A stretch of 64,000 bases of DNA from Laceyella putida (GTDB lineage: Bacteria; Bacillota; Bacilli; Thermoactinomycetales; Thermoactinomycetaceae), in contig NZ_JBHTBW010000045.1 of assembly GCF_042665195.1 (NCBI RefSeq), positions 78,479-142,478 of the forward strand, read 5' to 3'. The translations under genes were made by a program, and so were the position numbers. How positions within the stretch are numbered: position 1 is the stretch's first letter; every line of letters begins with the position of its first letter. Below the pieces are notes generated by a model. That model saw nothing but the letters and a program-made list of their open reading frames with translations, was not told where the DNA came from and made no database searches. Shown here piece by piece: positions 41,261 to 51,276 of this stretch.

Positions 41261-42415
41261 ATGAATTGGCAAGACAAAGCCCATTTACGCATTCCAGGTC
41301 CAACCCCGATTCCACTCAGAATCCAGCAAGCGATGGCTCAACCGATGATCGGGCACCGTGGACAGGCAACTTCCCAATTGTTGCAAGAATGTGCGACGTC
41401 TCTTCGCGCTTTGTTCGGTACCATGAGCACGCCACTCATCCTTACCGGCAGCGGCACCTCCGCTTTGGAAGCTGCCGTTATCAATACCGTCCAACCGGGT
41501 GAAGAAGCGATTGTCGTCGTCACAGGGGCATTCGGCGACCGGTTCGCCAAAATTGTCAAACGATACGGAATCACTTTACATCGATTGGATATTCCCTGGG
41601 GAGAATCCTGTTCCCCTGAACAATTAACTTCATTTGTGCAAGCTCATCCCCGGGCCAAAGCGGTTTTCCTCACGTATTGTGAAACTTCCACCGCCGTGCT
41701 CAACCCCATTAATGAACTGGCCCGGGTGGTTCGGGAACACTCAGATGCGCTGGTTGTCGTCGATGGAGTCAGCTGTTTGGGCGCCGTGCCTTGCCTGATG
41801 GACGAATGGCATGTCGACATTATGGTGACTGGCTCGCAAAAAGCCTTGATGCTTCCGCCGGGTCTCGCCATGGTCGCAGTGAGCGATCGGGCTTGGGCTG
41901 TCATCGAACAACAAACGCAACCCCCCTTTTATCTTGATTTGTTAGCCTATAAAAAAAGCATGGAGCAAGCTTCCACACCATACACTCCAGCCGTATCCCT
42001 TTTATATGGCCTGAAAGAAGCTCTGCTCATGCTGGAAGAGGAAGGATGGGAAAATGTGTTTGCGCGTCACCAGCGGTTAAAGCGCATGACCCGCACCGGT
42101 ATCCGCGCGCTCGGATTGCCGCTCTTCACCAATGACCAAGACGCTTCCCCGACCGTCACGGCCATCGATGGGCGCCAAGTGGCGTGGGAAACCGAAGCCT
42201 TGCGCAAACACATGAGCCAGATGAAAGTCACCATCGCCGGCGGTCAACAACACCTGAAAGGGCAGATCGCCCGGATTGGCCACATGGGTTTTTGCGATGA
42301 ATTGGATATCCTCACTGTTCTCAGCGTATTGGAAATGGCGTTAGTCAAATTGGGTGTGTCCATTGAATTAGGCAGCAGCGTGAAAGCCGCACAAGAGGTG
42401 ATGTTGGATGTATAA
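41261..42415 (+). CDS. Class V aminotransferase, probable phosphoserine or serine-pathway aminotransferase
   Basis: PLP enzyme of 384 residues with the PLP lysine in TGSQKALMLPPG near 190 and GPTPIPLRIQQAM at the N terminus, in the style of alanine-glyoxylate/serine-glyoxylate aminotransferases. Being first in a serine T-box operon and overlapping serA by eight bases, it most likely supplies the transamination step of serine synthesis in place of SerC. AAGGAGG precedes the ATG. Exact substrates are inferred. Confidence 0.88.
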   Translation: MNWQDKAHLRIPGPTPIPLRIQQAMAQPMIGHRGQATSQLLQECATSLRALFGTMSTPLILTGSGTSALEAAVINTVQPGEEAIVVVTGAFGDRFAKIVKRYGITLHRLDIPWGESCSPEQLTSFVQAHPRAKAVFLTYCETSTAVLNPINELARVVREHSDALVVVDGVSCLGAVPCLMDEWHVDIMVTGSQKALMLPPGLAMVAVSDRAWAVIEQQTQPPFYLDLLAYKKSMEQASTPYTPAVSLLYGLKEALLMLEEEGWENVFARHQRLKRMTRTGIRALGLPLFTNDQDASPTVTAIDGRQVAWETEALRKHMSQMKVTIAGGQQHLKGQIARIGHMGFCDELDILTVLSVLEMALVKLGVSIELGSSVKAAQEVMLDV

Positions 42416-43988
42416 AGTACTGATTACGGACCCGCTGAGCGATCACGGGATTGAAAAACTGCTACAAGCGGAAGACGTGGAAGTGGTACGAAAAGTGGGT
42501 TTAACGGGTGATGATTTGCTTCTGGAAATCGAATCAGCCGATGCCCTATTGGTACGAAGTCAGACCAAAGTCACGGAAGAAGTGATTAACAAGGGCCGCC
42601 GGTTAAAAGTGATCGCCCGTGCCGGGGTGGGTGTAGATAACATCGATGTCCCCGCCGCCACCAAAAAAGGGGTAATCGTCGTCAACGCCCCGGATGGCAA
42701 TACGATCTCCACCGCGGAACATACTTTTGCGATGCTCATTTCCCTGGCCCGCAACATTCCGCAGGCGCATCGCACGGTTGTGCAAGGCGAATGGAATAGA
42801 AAAGCATTTGTCGGAGTGGAGTTGAACCAAAAAACATTGAGCATTATCGGTTTTGGGCGAATCGGTTCGGAATTGGCCAAACGCGCCAAAGCGTTCCGCA
42901 TGAATGTGGTCGCCTTTGACCCATACTTGACAGAAGAGCGGGCGGAGAAATTCGGGATTAAAAAAGCCTCCTTTGACGAAGCGATCTCGGTTGGGGACTT
43001 TATCACCGTTCATACGCCGCTCACCAAAGAAACCCGCCATTTGATCAACCACAACGTATTCGCCAAAATGAAAGATGGCGTTCGGATCTTAAATTGCGCC
43101 CGCGGGGGAATCATCGAGGAAAGCGCCCTGTATGATGCCATTGTCTCCGGCAAAGTGGCTGGAGCCGCTCTGGATGTGTTTGAAGTGGAACCACCCGGCA
43201 ATCACCCACTCTTCTCTTTGCCACAAGTAATCGCCACGCCGCATCTGGGGGCTTCCACCATAGAAGCACAGGAAAATGTTGCGGTGGATGTGTCGGAAGA
43301 AGTGCTCCACATTTTACGGGGCGAACCATTCAAAAATGCGGTCAACCTCCCGTCCATACCGGCGGAATTGCAACAAAAGTTGGCACCTTATCAAGAGTTG
43401 GTAGAAAAGCTGGGCCATTTCGTTGGGCAAATGACCACCGAAGCGATCAAAGAGATTACGATTACGTATGCTGGGGAATTGGCTGACAGAGAAGTGGCTC
43501 CCCTCACCCGGATGATGTTGAAATCCGCTCTTTCGCACCATTTGGCCGAGATCAACTACGTGAATGCCCCACACGTGGCCAAACAACGTGGCATTCACGT
43601 GCTAGAGCAAAAATCTGGACACAGCCATGGCTTCACCCAATGGCTGAACATCGAAGTGAAAACAGCCCAAAGCCAACATAGCGTCAGCGGTACATTGCTT
43701 AACGGCTTTGGGCCACGGATTACCAAAATCGATCAGTTCCCTGTCGACGTGACGCCCAAGGGACACCTGCTCTTCATTCAGCATTTGGATCAGCCGGGCG
43801 CGATCGGGCGGGTAGGCACGTTGCTGGGAAGCCAAGGCATCAATATCGCCACCATGCAGGTAGGGCGGAAAATGGCCGGCGGGCAAGCCATTATGATCCT
43901 CCGCGTCGATAAACCCCTGCCAAATGACGTAATGGAAACATTAAAACAAGTTGATGAAATTCAATCCGTCATGGAGATCGACCTGTAA
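42408..43988 (+). CDS. serA: D-3-phosphoglycerate dehydrogenase
   Basis: First step of serine synthesis. It has 526 residues. Rossmann motif GFGRIGSELAKRAKAF is near 145-160, with NCARGGIIEE and the catalytic His in ATPHLGAST. The C terminus has an intervening domain and an ACT domain (FIQHLDQPGAIGRVGTLLG) for feedback by serine. Overlaps the aminotransferase stop by eight bases, so coupled. Confidence 0.95.
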   Translation: MYKVLITDPLSDHGIEKLLQAEDVEVVRKVGLTGDDLLLEIESADALLVRSQTKVTEEVINKGRRLKVIARAGVGVDNIDVPAATKKGVIVVNAPDGNTISTAEHTFAMLISLARNIPQAHRTVVQGEWNRKAFVGVELNQKTLSIIGFGRIGSELAKRAKAFRMNVVAFDPYLTEERAEKFGIKKASFDEAISVGDFITVHTPLTKETRHLINHNVFAKMKDGVRILNCARGGIIEESALYDAIVSGKVAGAALDVFEVEPPGNHPLFSLPQVIATPHLGASTIEAQENVAVDVSEEVLHILRGEPFKNAVNLPSIPAELQQKLAPYQELVEKLGHFVGQMTTEAIKEITITYAGELADREVAPLTRMMLKSALSHHLAEINYVNAPHVAKQRGIHVLEQKSGHSHGFTQWLNIEVKTAQSQHSVSGTLLNGFGPRITKIDQFPVDVTPKGHLLFIQHLDQPGAIGRVGTLLGSQGINIATMQVGRKMAGGQAIMILRVDKPLPNDVMETLKQVDEIQSVMEIDL

Positions 43989-44112
43989 ACCTTCCCTTGT
44001 CCGCCGCCCGAGAATTGGATAAACTAACCATAGTGCGTTTAATCCGGATGGGCGCCTCCCACTTTATATCTGAGGGCTTCCCCACACGTCATAAAGAAGG
44101 GAATGACAATAT

Positions 44113-44799
44113 ATGGAACTTAATGGAAAAGTCGTTATTGTCACCGGAGCCAGCAAAGGCTTGGGTGAAGCCATCGCGAAGCGCTTAGCCCGAGGTGGCG
44201 CGACGGTCATCGCCAGCGCCCGTAGCCAAGCGAAGTTGGAAGCCTTGGCCCAAACGGCTCCTGAGCGGATCTTCCCTTTTGGCTGTGACGTCACAAATAG
44301 CCAACAAGTGCAAGACCTGGTGCAATTTGCGGTACAGCGCTTTGGACGCTTGGATGTGTTGATCAATAACGCCGGCCTCGGCCATTTTGCCCCTGTCGAT
44401 GAATTGACGGAAGCCGAATGGGACGCGATGATGAACGTCAATCTCAAAGGAGCCTTCCTCACCTGCAAATATGCCATTCCTCATCTGAAAGCGACGGAAG
44501 GGCACATCGTCAACATCTCCAGTGTGGCCGGGACAGAAGCGTTTGCCCGGGGGGGCGGCTACTGCGCTTCCAAGTTCGGGTTGATGGCTTTGACAGACGC
44601 CTTGACACAAGAATTGAAACCGCACCATGTCAAGGTCTCCGCCTTGTGCCCCGGTTCAATCAAAACCGAATTCGGACGGCAAAAGGATTATGCGATGGAA
44701 GCGGACCAAGTCGCCGAAGCGGTATGGACCATCGTGTCGGCGCCCAAGGGGATCATCTACAATACCGTGATCATGCGCCCGCTCGTTCCGGCAAAATGA
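44113..44799 (+). CDS. Short-chain dehydrogenase/reductase
   Basis: A 228-residue classical SDR: TGASKGLGEAIAKRLA at 12-27, NNAG near 84, ISSVAG near 136 and the catalytic YCASK near 153, then CPGSIKTEF. Similar to FabG-like oxidoreductases, but length and lone position do not show a substrate. Follows serA by about 125 bases; GAAGGGAATG lies upstream. Confidence 0.85.
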   Translation: MELNGKVVIVTGASKGLGEAIAKRLARGGATVIASARSQAKLEALAQTAPERIFPFGCDVTNSQQVQDLVQFAVQRFGRLDVLINNAGLGHFAPVDELTEAEWDAMMNVNLKGAFLTCKYAIPHLKATEGHIVNISSVAGTEAFARGGGYCASKFGLMALTDALTQELKPHHVKVSALCPGSIKTEFGRQKDYAMEADQVAEAVWTIVSAPKGIIYNTVIMRPLVPAK

Positions 44800-44947
44800 C
44801 CATAAAAAACCTCCTTGTCTTAATGGCACAACCCAAGGCTGAAAGCATAGCCGTGCGGAGGGAGACCAAAATGGGGTGCAGTGCCTTTGCCGAAGAACAA
44901 GGAGATCGGCATGGGCGCCCTTGGTTAACAACATAAGTACTTTCACA

Positions 44948-44986
44948 AAAAAGACCGCTACCTCTTCACGCTGTAGCGGTCTTTTT
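44948..44986 (-). terminator. Terminator between the SDR gene and resE
   Basis: AAAAGACCGCTAC and GTAGCGGTCTTTT form a 13-base-pair stem with an 11-base loop between convergent genes. Confidence 0.85.
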
Positions 44987-44987
44987 C

Positions 44988-46790
44988 TTATGCGTATAAT
45001 ACCTCATCTGCCACACGCACCGGCAACTCCACGATAAAGACGGTACCCACGCCGAGTTGGCTCTTAACCGAAACGGAACCCCCATGGGCCGCAACCAAAT
45101 GCTTCACAATGGACAGGCCCAAGCCTGTTCCACCCGACTTCCCTCTGGTCCGCGCTTTATCCGCTTTGTAGAAGCGTTCAAACACGAACGGCACATCTTC
45201 TTCCGGAATGCCCGAGCCGGTATCTTCCACCTCGAGGAAAATCCGTTCATCTTGCTGATAGACATAAACCGTTACCGAACCGCCTGTCGGAGTGTGGCGA
45301 ATCGCATTATCGATCAGGTTGGTCAACACCTGCTCAATTTTATCCTCATCCCAATACACAGTCGGAAGGTGTTCGCCCATATTCGCTTGTAACCGCACTT
45401 CTTGCTCCCGGGCGAGATTTTGGAATTTGCGGATAACCCGCTGGATAAACTTATCCAACCGCTTCTCCGCGGGCTCCACTTGGATGTGGCCCGCTTCCAT
45501 CCGCGCCAAGTCCAACAACTCCCGCACAAGGCGGCCCATCCGCTGTGATTCTTCATTGATCACTTGCGCGATCTCTCTCCGTTCTTCCGGCGTCTCAGCT
45601 ATATCATCCAACAGCGCTTCACTGTAGCCTTGAAGCATGGCCAGAGGCGTCCGCAACTCATGGGACACGTTGGCGACAAAATCCTTGCGCAACTTGTCCA
45701 GGCGTCGCTCCTCCGTCACATCTCGCAATACCGCCACCACTCCGCGCACTTGATCCCCCGCATAGAGCGGCGACATCACGACGACCCATGTGCGTCCTTG
45801 TTCTGAGATGTCACCCGTATGCTCTTTATTATCCTCAATCACCTTATTGAAGAAATCTTGCAAGGAAGGGGGCAAGGCGTTCTTCTTGACTTCTCCCTTC
45901 CACAGGGACAGGAAGCGCTCGCCGATCGGATTGGTTATGATGATTTTGCCAAACTTGTTCATCGTCAGCACACCATCAGACATACTGCGCAAGATGCTGG
46001 CCAGCTGCTCTTTTTCTTGCGACAACTGATGAATCGAGTCTTCCAATTGCGACGCCAAACGGTTGAAAGTCATGGCCAATTCAGCAATCTCATCCCGTTC
46101 ATGGTAACGGACAGGAACCCGCGTTGAAAATTCCCCACGCGCCATCTTCTCTACGGCCCGTTTCATTTGGATCAATGGTTGCGAAATGCGGGAGGATAAG
46201 AAAAAGGCAAAAATCGTTGTCAATACGATCCCGATCAAGGCCGTATAGAAAATCCACCGTTTGATATCCGTCTCACTCAATTGATTTTGCACCTGATACA
46301 GCACAATGGCCCCTGACGGCTTTTTATCCTTGATGTAAGGAACGGCGACAAGCAGGATATCGTTTTTTATCAAGGGATTTCCCGGTTGCGGGTTCGTTTG
46401 CAACCGCACCTTCCCCCGCATCGTGATGGATTGGCCTATCAATACCTTCTTCAGCTCTTCATCCGTCAATATCTCCTGCCACTGCACATTGGGCACATGC
46501 GGCGAGACACCGATGGGGCTGACCGACCCGCTCGCATCCAACACCACCAGATATGTATCGAATTCCGTCGCAACCATCAACACATTGTTGAGATATTGGG
46601 ATTGATTGGGTCCCGCGTCTTTCAATTGTGTCTGGATGCGCTTCGCCAGTTTTTCCAGACTCACTTTTTGGCCTTCGACATAGGTGTCTTCGATCTGTTT
46701 GCTTAAAAACAAGCTCACCAACACCAAAATCAACGTTACAAGGATAATGATGGTCAACCACAGCTTACCGACAACACTTCGTAAAATCAC
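44988..46790 (-). CDS. resE: Sensor histidine kinase ResE
   Basis: Membrane kinase controlling respiratory genes with ResD. The 600 residues comprise an N-terminal membrane segment (9-28), an extracytoplasmic sensor region, a second segment near 185, HAMP, PAS (MSDGVLTMNKFGKIIITN) and a His-kinase core with SHELRTPL near 375. ATPase motifs are NLIDNAIRHT, GSGIPEEDV and GGTGLGLSI. The GTG start overlaps the resD stop by four bases (GTGA). Confidence 0.93.
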   Translation of the reverse strand: MILRSVVGKLWLTIIILVTLILVLVSLFLSKQIEDTYVEGQKVSLEKLAKRIQTQLKDAGPNQSQYLNNVLMVATEFDTYLVVLDASGSVSPIGVSPHVPNVQWQEILTDEELKKVLIGQSITMRGKVRLQTNPQPGNPLIKNDILLVAVPYIKDKKPSGAIVLYQVQNQLSETDIKRWIFYTALIGIVLTTIFAFFLSSRISQPLIQMKRAVEKMARGEFSTRVPVRYHERDEIAELAMTFNRLASQLEDSIHQLSQEKEQLASILRSMSDGVLTMNKFGKIIITNPIGERFLSLWKGEVKKNALPPSLQDFFNKVIEDNKEHTGDISEQGRTWVVVMSPLYAGDQVRGVVAVLRDVTEERRLDKLRKDFVANVSHELRTPLAMLQGYSEALLDDIAETPEERREIAQVINEESQRMGRLVRELLDLARMEAGHIQVEPAEKRLDKFIQRVIRKFQNLAREQEVRLQANMGEHLPTVYWDEDKIEQVLTNLIDNAIRHTPTGGSVTVYVYQQDERIFLEVEDTGSGIPEEDVPFVFERFYKADKARTRGKSGGTGLGLSIVKHLVAAHGGSVSVKSQLGVGTVFIVELPVRVADEVLYA

Positions 46791-47503
46791 TCTTTTGGCA
46801 CCTCTAACTTATAACCGACTCCCCAAACCGTCGTTATCATCTTGGCTGCCTTGGAGGAAGCACGGTTGAGTTTCTCGCGCAGACGCTTCACATGCGTGTC
46901 AACCGTTCTCAAATCCCCAAAAAACTCATAATGCCATACGTCACGAAGCAATTGTTCCCGCGTAAACACTTTATCCGGAGACTTGGCCAAGTAATACAGC
47001 AACTCGTATTCTTTTGGCGTGAGTTGTATTTTTTTGCCCCCCGCTTTCACCTCATGTGCATCATGGTCGATAGTCAGCTCAGGAAACACGATGACATTGT
47101 GCGTTTCCGTGTCGGTGGTGAGGAAAGCGGTGGCTGAAGCGCGTCGCAACACTGCCTTCACCCGATGAACCAACTCACGTGGACTAAACGGTTTGACCAC
47201 ATAATCGTCTGTCCCCACTTCAAATCCTTCTACGCGGTTTCCCTCTTCTCCTCTAGCAGTCAGCATAATGATCGGCGTTGCCTTCTTTTTGCGAATCTCA
47301 GCACAGACATCCAATCCATCCATGCCCGGCAACATCAAGTCGAGCAAAATCAGATCGTAATCCGTATCAAACGCCATTTCCAAGGCGATTTCGCCATTTT
47401 CCGCTTCGTCGATCAGGTAGCCTTCTCTCTCCAGGTACATGCGAAGCAAGCGCCGAATGCGATCCTCATCATCAACAACAAGAATGTGATACTGTTTTTC
47501 CAT
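46787..47503 (-). CDS. resD: Response regulator ResD
   Basis: OmpR/PhoB-type regulator of 238 residues. The receiver has DDEDR at 11-15, the phosphorylated Asp in LILLDLMLPGMDG near 55, and the switch Lys in VKPFSPREL. The winged helix is at the C terminus (LTPKEYELLYYLAKSPDKVF). In B. subtilis it activates ctaA, res genes and anaerobic genes. Follows resC by 25 bases. Confidence 0.94.
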   Translation of the reverse strand: MEKQYHILVVDDEDRIRRLLRMYLEREGYLIDEAENGEIALEMAFDTDYDLILLDLMLPGMDGLDVCAEIRKKKATPIIMLTARGEEGNRVEGFEVGTDDYVVKPFSPRELVHRVKAVLRRASATAFLTTDTETHNVIVFPELTIDHDAHEVKAGGKKIQLTPKEYELLYYLAKSPDKVFTREQLLRDVWHYEFFGDLRTVDTHVKRLREKLNRASSKAAKMITTVWGVGYKLEVPKE

Positions 47504-47528
47504 TGTTCTTTCACCCCGGCTGTTTAAC

Positions 47529-48731
47529 TTAAGCGTATGAATGTAAACCTGAGATGACCAAATTAATCACAATTAGGTTTATCATGATTATAATAAAACC
47601 GCCAACCGCAAGCCACGCCGACTTCACGCCATGCCATCCGCGCGATAGCCGGAGATGGAGATACGCGCTGTAGAACAGCCACGTGATGAGCGCCCACACT
47701 TCTTTTGGATCCCAGCCCCAAAAACGCCCCCACGCTTCATGTGCCCAAATCATGGCAAAGATCAATGCCCCCAGCGTAAAGATCGGGAAACCAATCGCAA
47801 TGGCACGGTAACTGATTTCCTCCACTAAATCGGGGTTTATTCTATTTACCAGCGGATGGAGAATTTCACGCACGGGCTTGCGGCTGATGAGACGAATCAG
47901 CCCATATAGGATCAAGCCACTGATCATTCCCCACAGGACGCCATTAAATTTCGAAGCGGCCGCTTTTCCCTTCATCCAGCTTGGCACTTCCGCCAGCGGT
48001 TTGCTCAGGCCCAAAAAGGAGTCGATGTGGATGGCTTCGCTGTCATGCGGCGCCACCAAAGGCGGGACATCATATTCTTGCACCGCCGGTTGCCCATCGA
48101 CCACGTGCGAAAACTTCGCTTCATAATGAAAAGCTTTGAATCCCAAGCTAATCACACTGAAACCCACAAACATAAGCACAACCACCAGAGTAATTTCTAA
48201 CCATCTGGCATTTTTTCCTTCTTTCACTTTGCCAAACTGATGAAGCAGGTAGATCAAACCAGCTACGAATCCGACCCCAAACGCCCCTTGCCCCAGCGCG
48301 GCCGTGGATACGTGCACTGGAAGCCAGTAACTCTGCAGTGCCGGAATCAGCGGCTGCACCTCATGCGGAAACACCGAGGCATATGCCAGCAGAATCACGG
48401 CCAGCGGCATCACAAACGCTCCTAACACCGCCGATCGGTACATGAAGAAAAGGACGATAAACGCGATGACTATGGTGAAACATAAAAATGCCGTAAACTC
48501 AAACATATTGCTCGTCGGCCAATGGCCTCCGATCACCACTCGAGTAATAATGAACAACAATTGAAAAAAGACGCCAATAATGCTCATCCCAACGGCAATG
48601 TTTCCCCACCGCCGGCTCTTGGGGTCCTCCGCCTTCTCCGTCCCTTTATTGATGCCCATCACAAAGGCAACGGACGAAAAAAGGTAGAGGAAAAAGGTAC
48701 ATAAAAGGAGATATTCCATTAGTTGTTCCAT
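47529..48731 (-). CDS. resC: Cytochrome c biogenesis protein ResC (CcsA/CcsB-type haem handling)
   Basis: System II cytochrome c maturation. A 400-residue membrane protein with the tryptophan-rich haem-binding motif WAHEAWGRFWGWDPKEVWALITW near 325 and conserved histidines in flanking segments. The start at 48731 has GGGAGG upstream; earlier in-frame codons overlap resB. Confidence 0.93.
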   Translation of the reverse strand: MEQLMEYLLLCTFFLYLFSSVAFVMGINKGTEKAEDPKSRRWGNIAVGMSIIGVFFQLLFIITRVVIGGHWPTSNMFEFTAFLCFTIVIAFIVLFFMYRSAVLGAFVMPLAVILLAYASVFPHEVQPLIPALQSYWLPVHVSTAALGQGAFGVGFVAGLIYLLHQFGKVKEGKNARWLEITLVVVLMFVGFSVISLGFKAFHYEAKFSHVVDGQPAVQEYDVPPLVAPHDSEAIHIDSFLGLSKPLAEVPSWMKGKAAASKFNGVLWGMISGLILYGLIRLISRKPVREILHPLVNRINPDLVEEISYRAIAIGFPIFTLGALIFAMIWAHEAWGRFWGWDPKEVWALITWLFYSAYLHLRLSRGWHGVKSAWLAVGGFIIIMINLIVINLVISGLHSYA

Positions 48732-48748
48732 CTCTGTTCCTCCCATGC

Positions 48749-50332
48749 TCAATTGCGCTTGACCTGCAACCCATCAAACTCACCCAGCAGCTTCAGTTCC
48801 CGCTCCAAGCTATACCAATTTTTATTCGTGTGCGCGCCGATATAAAGCCGGCCTTCTTCCGCACGCGCCCACACGCGTCGATGGTGCCAGTAGAATCCCA
48901 TGACTAAGCCAATCATGCTGATGACACCCCCGAACAAGATGACAGGCAGGCTCTTGTCCACGCGTACCATCAAACCGGTGGAGTTCACCATCTTCATGCC
49001 GGCCAAATCGATCGCATAGCGGTTCTCTTTTGTCAGCGCGTCCAGGTTTTGACCCGAAATCACCCAGGAGCGCTCCCCTTTGCCCTGCCCTTTCTCCCTC
49101 ACTTCAAAGACAAACGCGGGTTTGTTCGGGTCGGGCGACTTGGTTATCGGCTGATTATTCTCAAGCGCAAAGTCCGGATAATAATCGAGCAGGACGATTT
49201 CCCTGTCCGCCACGCAGAAGACTTGATTCGGTTTGATGTCATAGAGGTCGACCGTAAACGTCCCCAAGGTCTGTTTGGATTCCTTGTCGACCAATTTCAA
49301 GCTCAACGCGTCCAACAAGCCCATTCGGAAATCAGCTTGAACCAAACGGAGATCCTTATATGCCAGGGGATGATTGACGATAATCGATCCCTTTGTCACA
49401 GGTGTCAGTTGGCCGGTTGTCCAATTCTTCTCATACAGCACGGCCTTGGTCTCATATTTTTTGACAACCGGCCCTTCCGCCTTTTTCGCTTCCGGCGTCT
49501 CTTTTTCATCATAAAACGTGATGTCAAAACGTTCATTTTTGATATAATAAGGCGTTTCCGGGACCTTCTTCACTTCGCCTTCACGCACCCACATCGTTTC
49601 ATCCAGGTACCAGCCCGGAACATAACGCAACAAAACGCCGAATAAAAAGATGATCAAGCCGATATGATTGATATACGGTCCCCAACGGCTGATGCGTCCT
49701 TTCTCGGCAAGCAAAGCTTTTCCTTCCCGTTTCACCTGGTATCCCTTCGTTTTGAGCGCTTCTTCCATCCGGGACAGTTTTTCCTCCATGTTCTCTTCCG
49801 AGAGGGCGGATGCTGATGAGATGCGTTGTCTCGTCAAGAAATCGATGCTTTTCTTTACTTGCTGATTCTTTAACGCCTTATACAAAGGGATCACTCGGTC
49901 AAGGCTGCATACAACCAATGAGATCCCGATCATGGAGATCAGCGTGAAAAACCACCAAGCATTGTACATATTGGAAAAGCCCAAAAGGTGAAACCATTTT
50001 CCCCACAAACCATAATGCTCCGCGTAGTAGGCCTCGGGGTCATTCGACGGAACAAACTTCGCTTGCGGAAAAATCGTTCCAATGCCCGAAGCGATTAACG
50101 TGATAATGATGAGAATAATGGCCACTTTAACCGAAGAGAAAAAGTTCCATACCATATCAAAAGGAGAGGATTGAAAGGTTTGCGAGCGACGCGCTTTCCC
50201 TTCATATCGCATCTCCTGAACAAGTGTCTCTTTTTCTTTCGTCTCATCATTAAGCGGCTTCCCACAGTTTTCGCATAATATGGTCCCAACGGGGTTATTG
50301 TGACCACATTCACATTTGGAATTCTCAATCAT
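48749..50332 (-). CDS. resB: Cytochrome c biogenesis protein ResB
   Basis: Partner of ResC in System II haem delivery. It has 527 residues, with four membrane segments and a large external domain. The N terminus carries a zinc-ribbon-like Cys-x-Cys and Cys-x2-Cys (CECGHNN, CENCGK) ahead of the first segment, an addition not present in all ResB proteins. The start ATG at 50332 has GGGGGAGAG upstream. No resA (thiol reductase) gene lies between it and rluB, unlike B. subtilis. Confidence 0.92.
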   Translation of the reverse strand: MIENSKCECGHNNPVGTILCENCGKPLNDETKEKETLVQEMRYEGKARRSQTFQSSPFDMVWNFFSSVKVAIILIIITLIASGIGTIFPQAKFVPSNDPEAYYAEHYGLWGKWFHLLGFSNMYNAWWFFTLISMIGISLVVCSLDRVIPLYKALKNQQVKKSIDFLTRQRISSASALSEENMEEKLSRMEEALKTKGYQVKREGKALLAEKGRISRWGPYINHIGLIIFLFGVLLRYVPGWYLDETMWVREGEVKKVPETPYYIKNERFDITFYDEKETPEAKKAEGPVVKKYETKAVLYEKNWTTGQLTPVTKGSIIVNHPLAYKDLRLVQADFRMGLLDALSLKLVDKESKQTLGTFTVDLYDIKPNQVFCVADREIVLLDYYPDFALENNQPITKSPDPNKPAFVFEVREKGQGKGERSWVISGQNLDALTKENRYAIDLAGMKMVNSTGLMVRVDKSLPVILFGGVISMIGLVMGFYWHHRRVWARAEEGRLYIGAHTNKNWYSLERELKLLGEFDGLQVKRN

Positions 50333-50456
50333 GGATATCTCTCCCCCCGTTTTCAACCGCTTACACTATATAAAACCTGATAATCTTCCAATTTACATTA
50401 TAACGCCTGTCATTCCATGGACCTCATTCCATTTTGAAGATTATATGAAAACCCTT

Positions 50457-51179
50457 TTACGTAAGCAGTCGCCGTAATCTCTCCTGTTCTTGGCCCGTCA
50501 ACTCACGATACTCCCCCCGCTTTAACCCCTCCAGCGTGAGAAACGCCAGCTTGGTGCGCATCAGATGAATGACCGGATGGCCCACCGCATCACACATGCG
50601 CCGCACTTGCCGGTTGCGACCTTCCCGAATGGTAAGTTGCAATTTGGTTTGCGTGTCATCCTGGGATAAGATCCGCACACCCGCCGGAGCGGTCCAACCA
50701 TCTTCCAGTTTCACCCCTTTTCGCAACTGTTCGATCGCCGCTGGACTTGGGCGTCCTTTCACTGTGGCGACATACGTCTTGTCCACTTCATAGCGCGGAT
50801 GGATCAGCCGGTTGGCCAACTCTCCATCATTGGTCAATAGCAACAGGCCTTCGGTATCATAATCTAACCGACCGACCGGATATATGCGCTCAGGGACAGA
50901 GCGGAAATAATCCGCCACAACTTTTCGCCCTTGCGGATCAGACATGCTGGTAATGACGCGCAACGGTTTATAGAATAGAAACGTACGTTTCTGTTCCTGT
51001 TGAATCAACTGTCCGTTCACTTCGATTTGATCTTGTGCCGGGTCCACTTTGACTCCCAATTGGGTGACGACTTTCCCGTTCACCTTCACTTTTCCCGATT
51101 TGATCAGTTCTTCGGAGTGGCGCCTCGAAGCGACACCCGCATGAGCCAAGACTTTTTGCAGACGCTCAATCACCATCAT
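50457..51179 (-). CDS. rluB: 23S rRNA pseudouridine synthase RluB
   Basis: A 240-residue RsuA/RluB-family enzyme. The N-terminal S4 domain is RLQKVLAHAGVASRRHSEEL, the catalytic Asp is in GRLDYDTEGLLLLTNDG near 105, and EGRNRQVRRMCDAVGHPV is near 195. Predicted to modify helix 93 of 23S rRNA. Two consecutive ATGs open the frame after GAGGTG. Next to spmAB as in B. subtilis. Confidence 0.94.
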   Translation of the reverse strand: MMVIERLQKVLAHAGVASRRHSEELIKSGKVKVNGKVVTQLGVKVDPAQDQIEVNGQLIQQEQKRTFLFYKPLRVITSMSDPQGRKVVADYFRSVPERIYPVGRLDYDTEGLLLLTNDGELANRLIHPRYEVDKTYVATVKGRPSPAAIEQLRKGVKLEDGWTAPAGVRILSQDDTQTKLQLTIREGRNRQVRRMCDAVGHPVIHLMRTKLAFLTLEGLKRGEYRELTGQEQERLRRLLT

Positions 51180-51241
51180 TCACCTCTATGTCATCTTACC
51201 CGTTTCCGCAAGGGGACACAAGTGTGCGGTAAAGAGACAAT

Positions 51242-51263
51242 AAAAAAGACCTGGCTACAGGTC
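51242..51263 (-). terminator. Terminator after spmB
   Basis: GACCTG and CAGGTC with a four-base loop, followed on the minus strand by TTTTTTA. Confidence 0.75.
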
Positions 51264-51276
51264 ATCCGAATCAAGA

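Noticed and set aside
43997..44188. 63-codon plus-strand frame between serA and the SDR gene
   Set aside because: No ribosome site, and it runs into the SDR start in another frame.
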